This document shows, piece after piece, positions 6,251 through 7,287 of a stretch of 7,287 bases of DNA. Below the pieces are notes generated by a model. It had not been told where the DNA came from. It did not search any database and saw nothing but the letters and a program-made list of their open reading frames with translations. The stretch is taken from assembly GCA_943323725.2 (NCBI GenBank), contig CALPIW020000070.1:1-7287 (forward strand). Direction: 5' to 3'. Positions within the stretch are counted from its first letter, which is position 1. Each line of letters starts with the position of its first letter. This DNA is from Polynucleobacter meluiroseus (GTDB lineage Bacteria > Verrucomicrobiota > Verrucomicrobiia > Opitutales > UBA953). The translations under genes were made by a program, and so were the position numbers.

Positions 6251-6841
6251 GTGAAGACGTTGCTTGCCCTCATCCTGCTCAGCGGCGCTTCGTTCCCGGA
6301 AGGACTGCTCGCGTTGGATCTCCCGATGCTGGCCGGGAGATTTCATTTCACCCTGGTGCATTCCGACGGACGTAAAGACCAGGTCGGCGAGATCGAGATA
6401 AGCTACCTCAAGGATTTCAAGTTTCCTTGTTCGGCCGTCGGTTATGAGGCCTTGAAGTTCGAGAATGAGCGGATCGCCGTCATCAAAGACAAGTCGGGTA
6501 AGTCCATGATTTCGAGGGACTCGCTAGATGCGCAATGTCCGACAAATCTCTTCAAGCTGGATGCAAAAGAGACGGCAGGCTCCATTTCGGCACAGCCAGA
6601 AGCTTATACTCGGCTGCGCCTCGAAGCAACGGATGCGGACAATCTCACCTTAAGCATCACCCATAAGCGGGGAGCCTTGAATATCGGTCCGCACATCTCC
6701 CTCTTCCACGTCTGGCCCGACAAGCCGACCACAACTATCTATCTGAAGAGGGCGAAGCGCTCCGCCGACGGCAAGTCATCAGCAAAATCAGAGCCATTAC
6801 CGAACAACCTGCCAGCAGGCTGGCCGAAGTTCGAACAGTAA
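6251..6841 (+). CDS. Secreted protein of unknown function
   Basis: I do not recognise a family for this 196-residue protein. The GTG at 6251 is chosen because it yields a plausible Sec signal peptide (MKTLLALILLSGASFPEGLLA, cleavage near residue 21); the next Met (26) would lose it. The mature part looks rich in beta strands (FHFTLVHSD, GEIEISYL, YTRLRLEATD, NLTLSITHK, TTIYLKRAK), with two cysteines (60 and 96) that could form a disulfide, and a low-complexity basic/polar tail (KRSADGKSSAKSEPLP). No transmembrane segment or lipobox is seen. It lies 58 bp after the Dabb gene on the same strand, so co-transcription is possible. No Shine-Dalgarno sequence precedes the GTG, only a pyrimidine-rich leader. 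Codon use in the second half (more AAA, ACA, GCA, TCA, CCA) differs from the strongly GCC/AAG/CTC-biased large gene, which may mean weak expression or more recent acquisition. Confidence 0.72.
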   Translation: MKTLLALILLSGASFPEGLLALDLPMLAGRFHFTLVHSDGRKDQVGEIEISYLKDFKFPCSAVGYEALKFENERIAVIKDKSGKSMISRDSLDAQCPTNLFKLDAKETAGSISAQPEAYTRLRLEATDADNLTLSITHKRGALNIGPHISLFHVWPDKPTTTIYLKRAKRSADGKSSAKSEPLPNNLPAGWPKFEQ

Positions 6842-6913
6842 TCCTCCTCGTCCATTTCTCATTGGGGCGGGATCAGGCTCTCCTTGTGTCCAGCCGTCGG
6901 AGATACTTTTCGT

Positions 6914-7287
6914 TCAGCGACCAGCGGCTCCGGCGTCGACGCCTTTGACGTCGAGGTCCGGCTTGGTGTTCCAGCGCGGCTTCCAGCCGGGTTTATCGAC
7001 CTTGGTGCGGAAGATGACGGTGTTGTCCAGGGCGAGGTCGTCGCTCCAGATGAACTTGGCGTCTTTGAAGTCGTGGTCGAAGTAAGGCTGCTTGGGGTCG
7101 ACTTCCTGGACGGTGAATTCCTTGGCGAAGGACCATTGGCTGTCGTCGAAGTCCACGGCCCACCAATTGGCGGGAAGAGGGTCATGACGGACGGACGGAG
7201 CCTGGGTGTCGCCTTTCAACGGTCCGTGGAAGAAGCTGCGGGCTTTCCAGCGCCCGTCGGTGACCGTGCCGTCGGCGAACTTGAGGC
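6914..7287 (-). CDS. Probable YHYH-type secreted protein, C-terminal part (5' end outside window)
   Basis: The frame is open to the window edge on the minus strand, giving 123 visible residues before the TGA at 6914-6916; the TTG at 7219 is internal and not the start. The visible part begins LKFADGTVTDGRWKARSFFH, then has NWWAVDFDDSQWSFAKEF and DAKFIWSDDLALDNTVIFR. The pattern 'DGTVT-x-x-WKA-x-x-F ... W-x-x-x-x-F-D-D-S-x-W ... A-x-F-I-W-S-x-x-L-x-L-D-N-x-V-x-x-R' is one I recall from the C-terminal region of large secreted YHYH-domain proteins in marine and PVC bacteria. It looks like a ligand-binding beta-sandwich. The YHYH motif itself would lie outside the window. The gene converges on the unknown secreted gene, with 72 bp between the two stop codons and no clear bidirectional terminator. 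That it encodes protein is well supported; the family name is from memory of the pattern. Confidence 0.72.
   Translation of the reverse strand, partial: LKFADGTVTDGRWKARSFFHGPLKGDTQAPSVRHDPLPANWWAVDFDDSQWSFAKEFTVQEVDPKQPYFDHDFKDAKFIWSDDLALDNTVIFRTKVDKPGWKPRWNTKPDLDVKGVDAGAAGR

Noticed and set aside
6898..6932. CGGAG/CTCCG pair as a shared terminator between the convergent genes
   Set aside because: The arms are 5 bp, 25 bases apart, one lies inside the minus-strand coding region, and there is no T-run.
6859..7185. 108-codon minus-strand open frame overlapping the YHYH-like gene
   Set aside because: Its translation is Ser/Thr/Pro-rich low complexity. The overlapping frame (6914-7287) has well-formed domain motifs and extends through the window end.

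Overview
The window comes from a GC-rich bacterium, most likely a member of the Verrucomicrobiota or a related PVC phylum, with Opitutales-like lineages plausible. The main evidence is the 1707-residue secreted protein that fills most of it. Its architecture (signal peptide, ThuA-like domain, large beta-propeller, HEAT repeats, CxxCH cytochrome, accessory C-terminal modules) is the 'PVC-type membrane-bound dehydrogenase/heme-binding' type, which is greatly expanded in Verrucomicrobia and Planctomycetes. The phylum is inferred from protein family and not from any marker gene.

Layout. Bases 1-539 hold the C-terminal part of an AraC-family transcription activator (+ strand, 5' end outside the window). 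A 101-bp gap (540-640) carries short dyads that may be regulatory. Bases 641-5764 encode the giant multidomain cytochrome protein (+). Bases 5765-5895 are filled almost entirely by an imperfect inverted repeat made of four 7-bp units in each arm. Bases 5896-6192 encode a small Dabb (stress-responsive alpha/beta barrel) protein (+), followed after 58 bp by a 196-residue secreted protein of unknown function (6251-6841, +). A convergent gene on the minus strand (6914-7287, 5' end beyond the window) encodes the C-terminal part of a protein resembling YHYH-type secreted proteins.

How the parts may work together. The large protein combines a one-heme cytochrome with a sugar-oxidation-style propeller, a probable carbohydrate-binding jelly roll and two ThuA-like domains. 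This suggests extracytoplasmic oxidation or processing of a carbohydrate, with electrons passed to the respiratory chain. The AraC regulator upstream would fit control by a sugar signal, but this link rests only on proximity. The Dabb gene and the secreted unknown may be co-transcribed. I see no CRISPR array, tRNA, rRNA, transposase or phage gene.

The two most notable signals are the heptamer-built hairpin between the cytochrome gene and the Dabb gene, and the pair of unequal ThuA-like domains at opposite ends of one polypeptide. The N-terminal copy has lost histidines that the C-terminal copy keeps.
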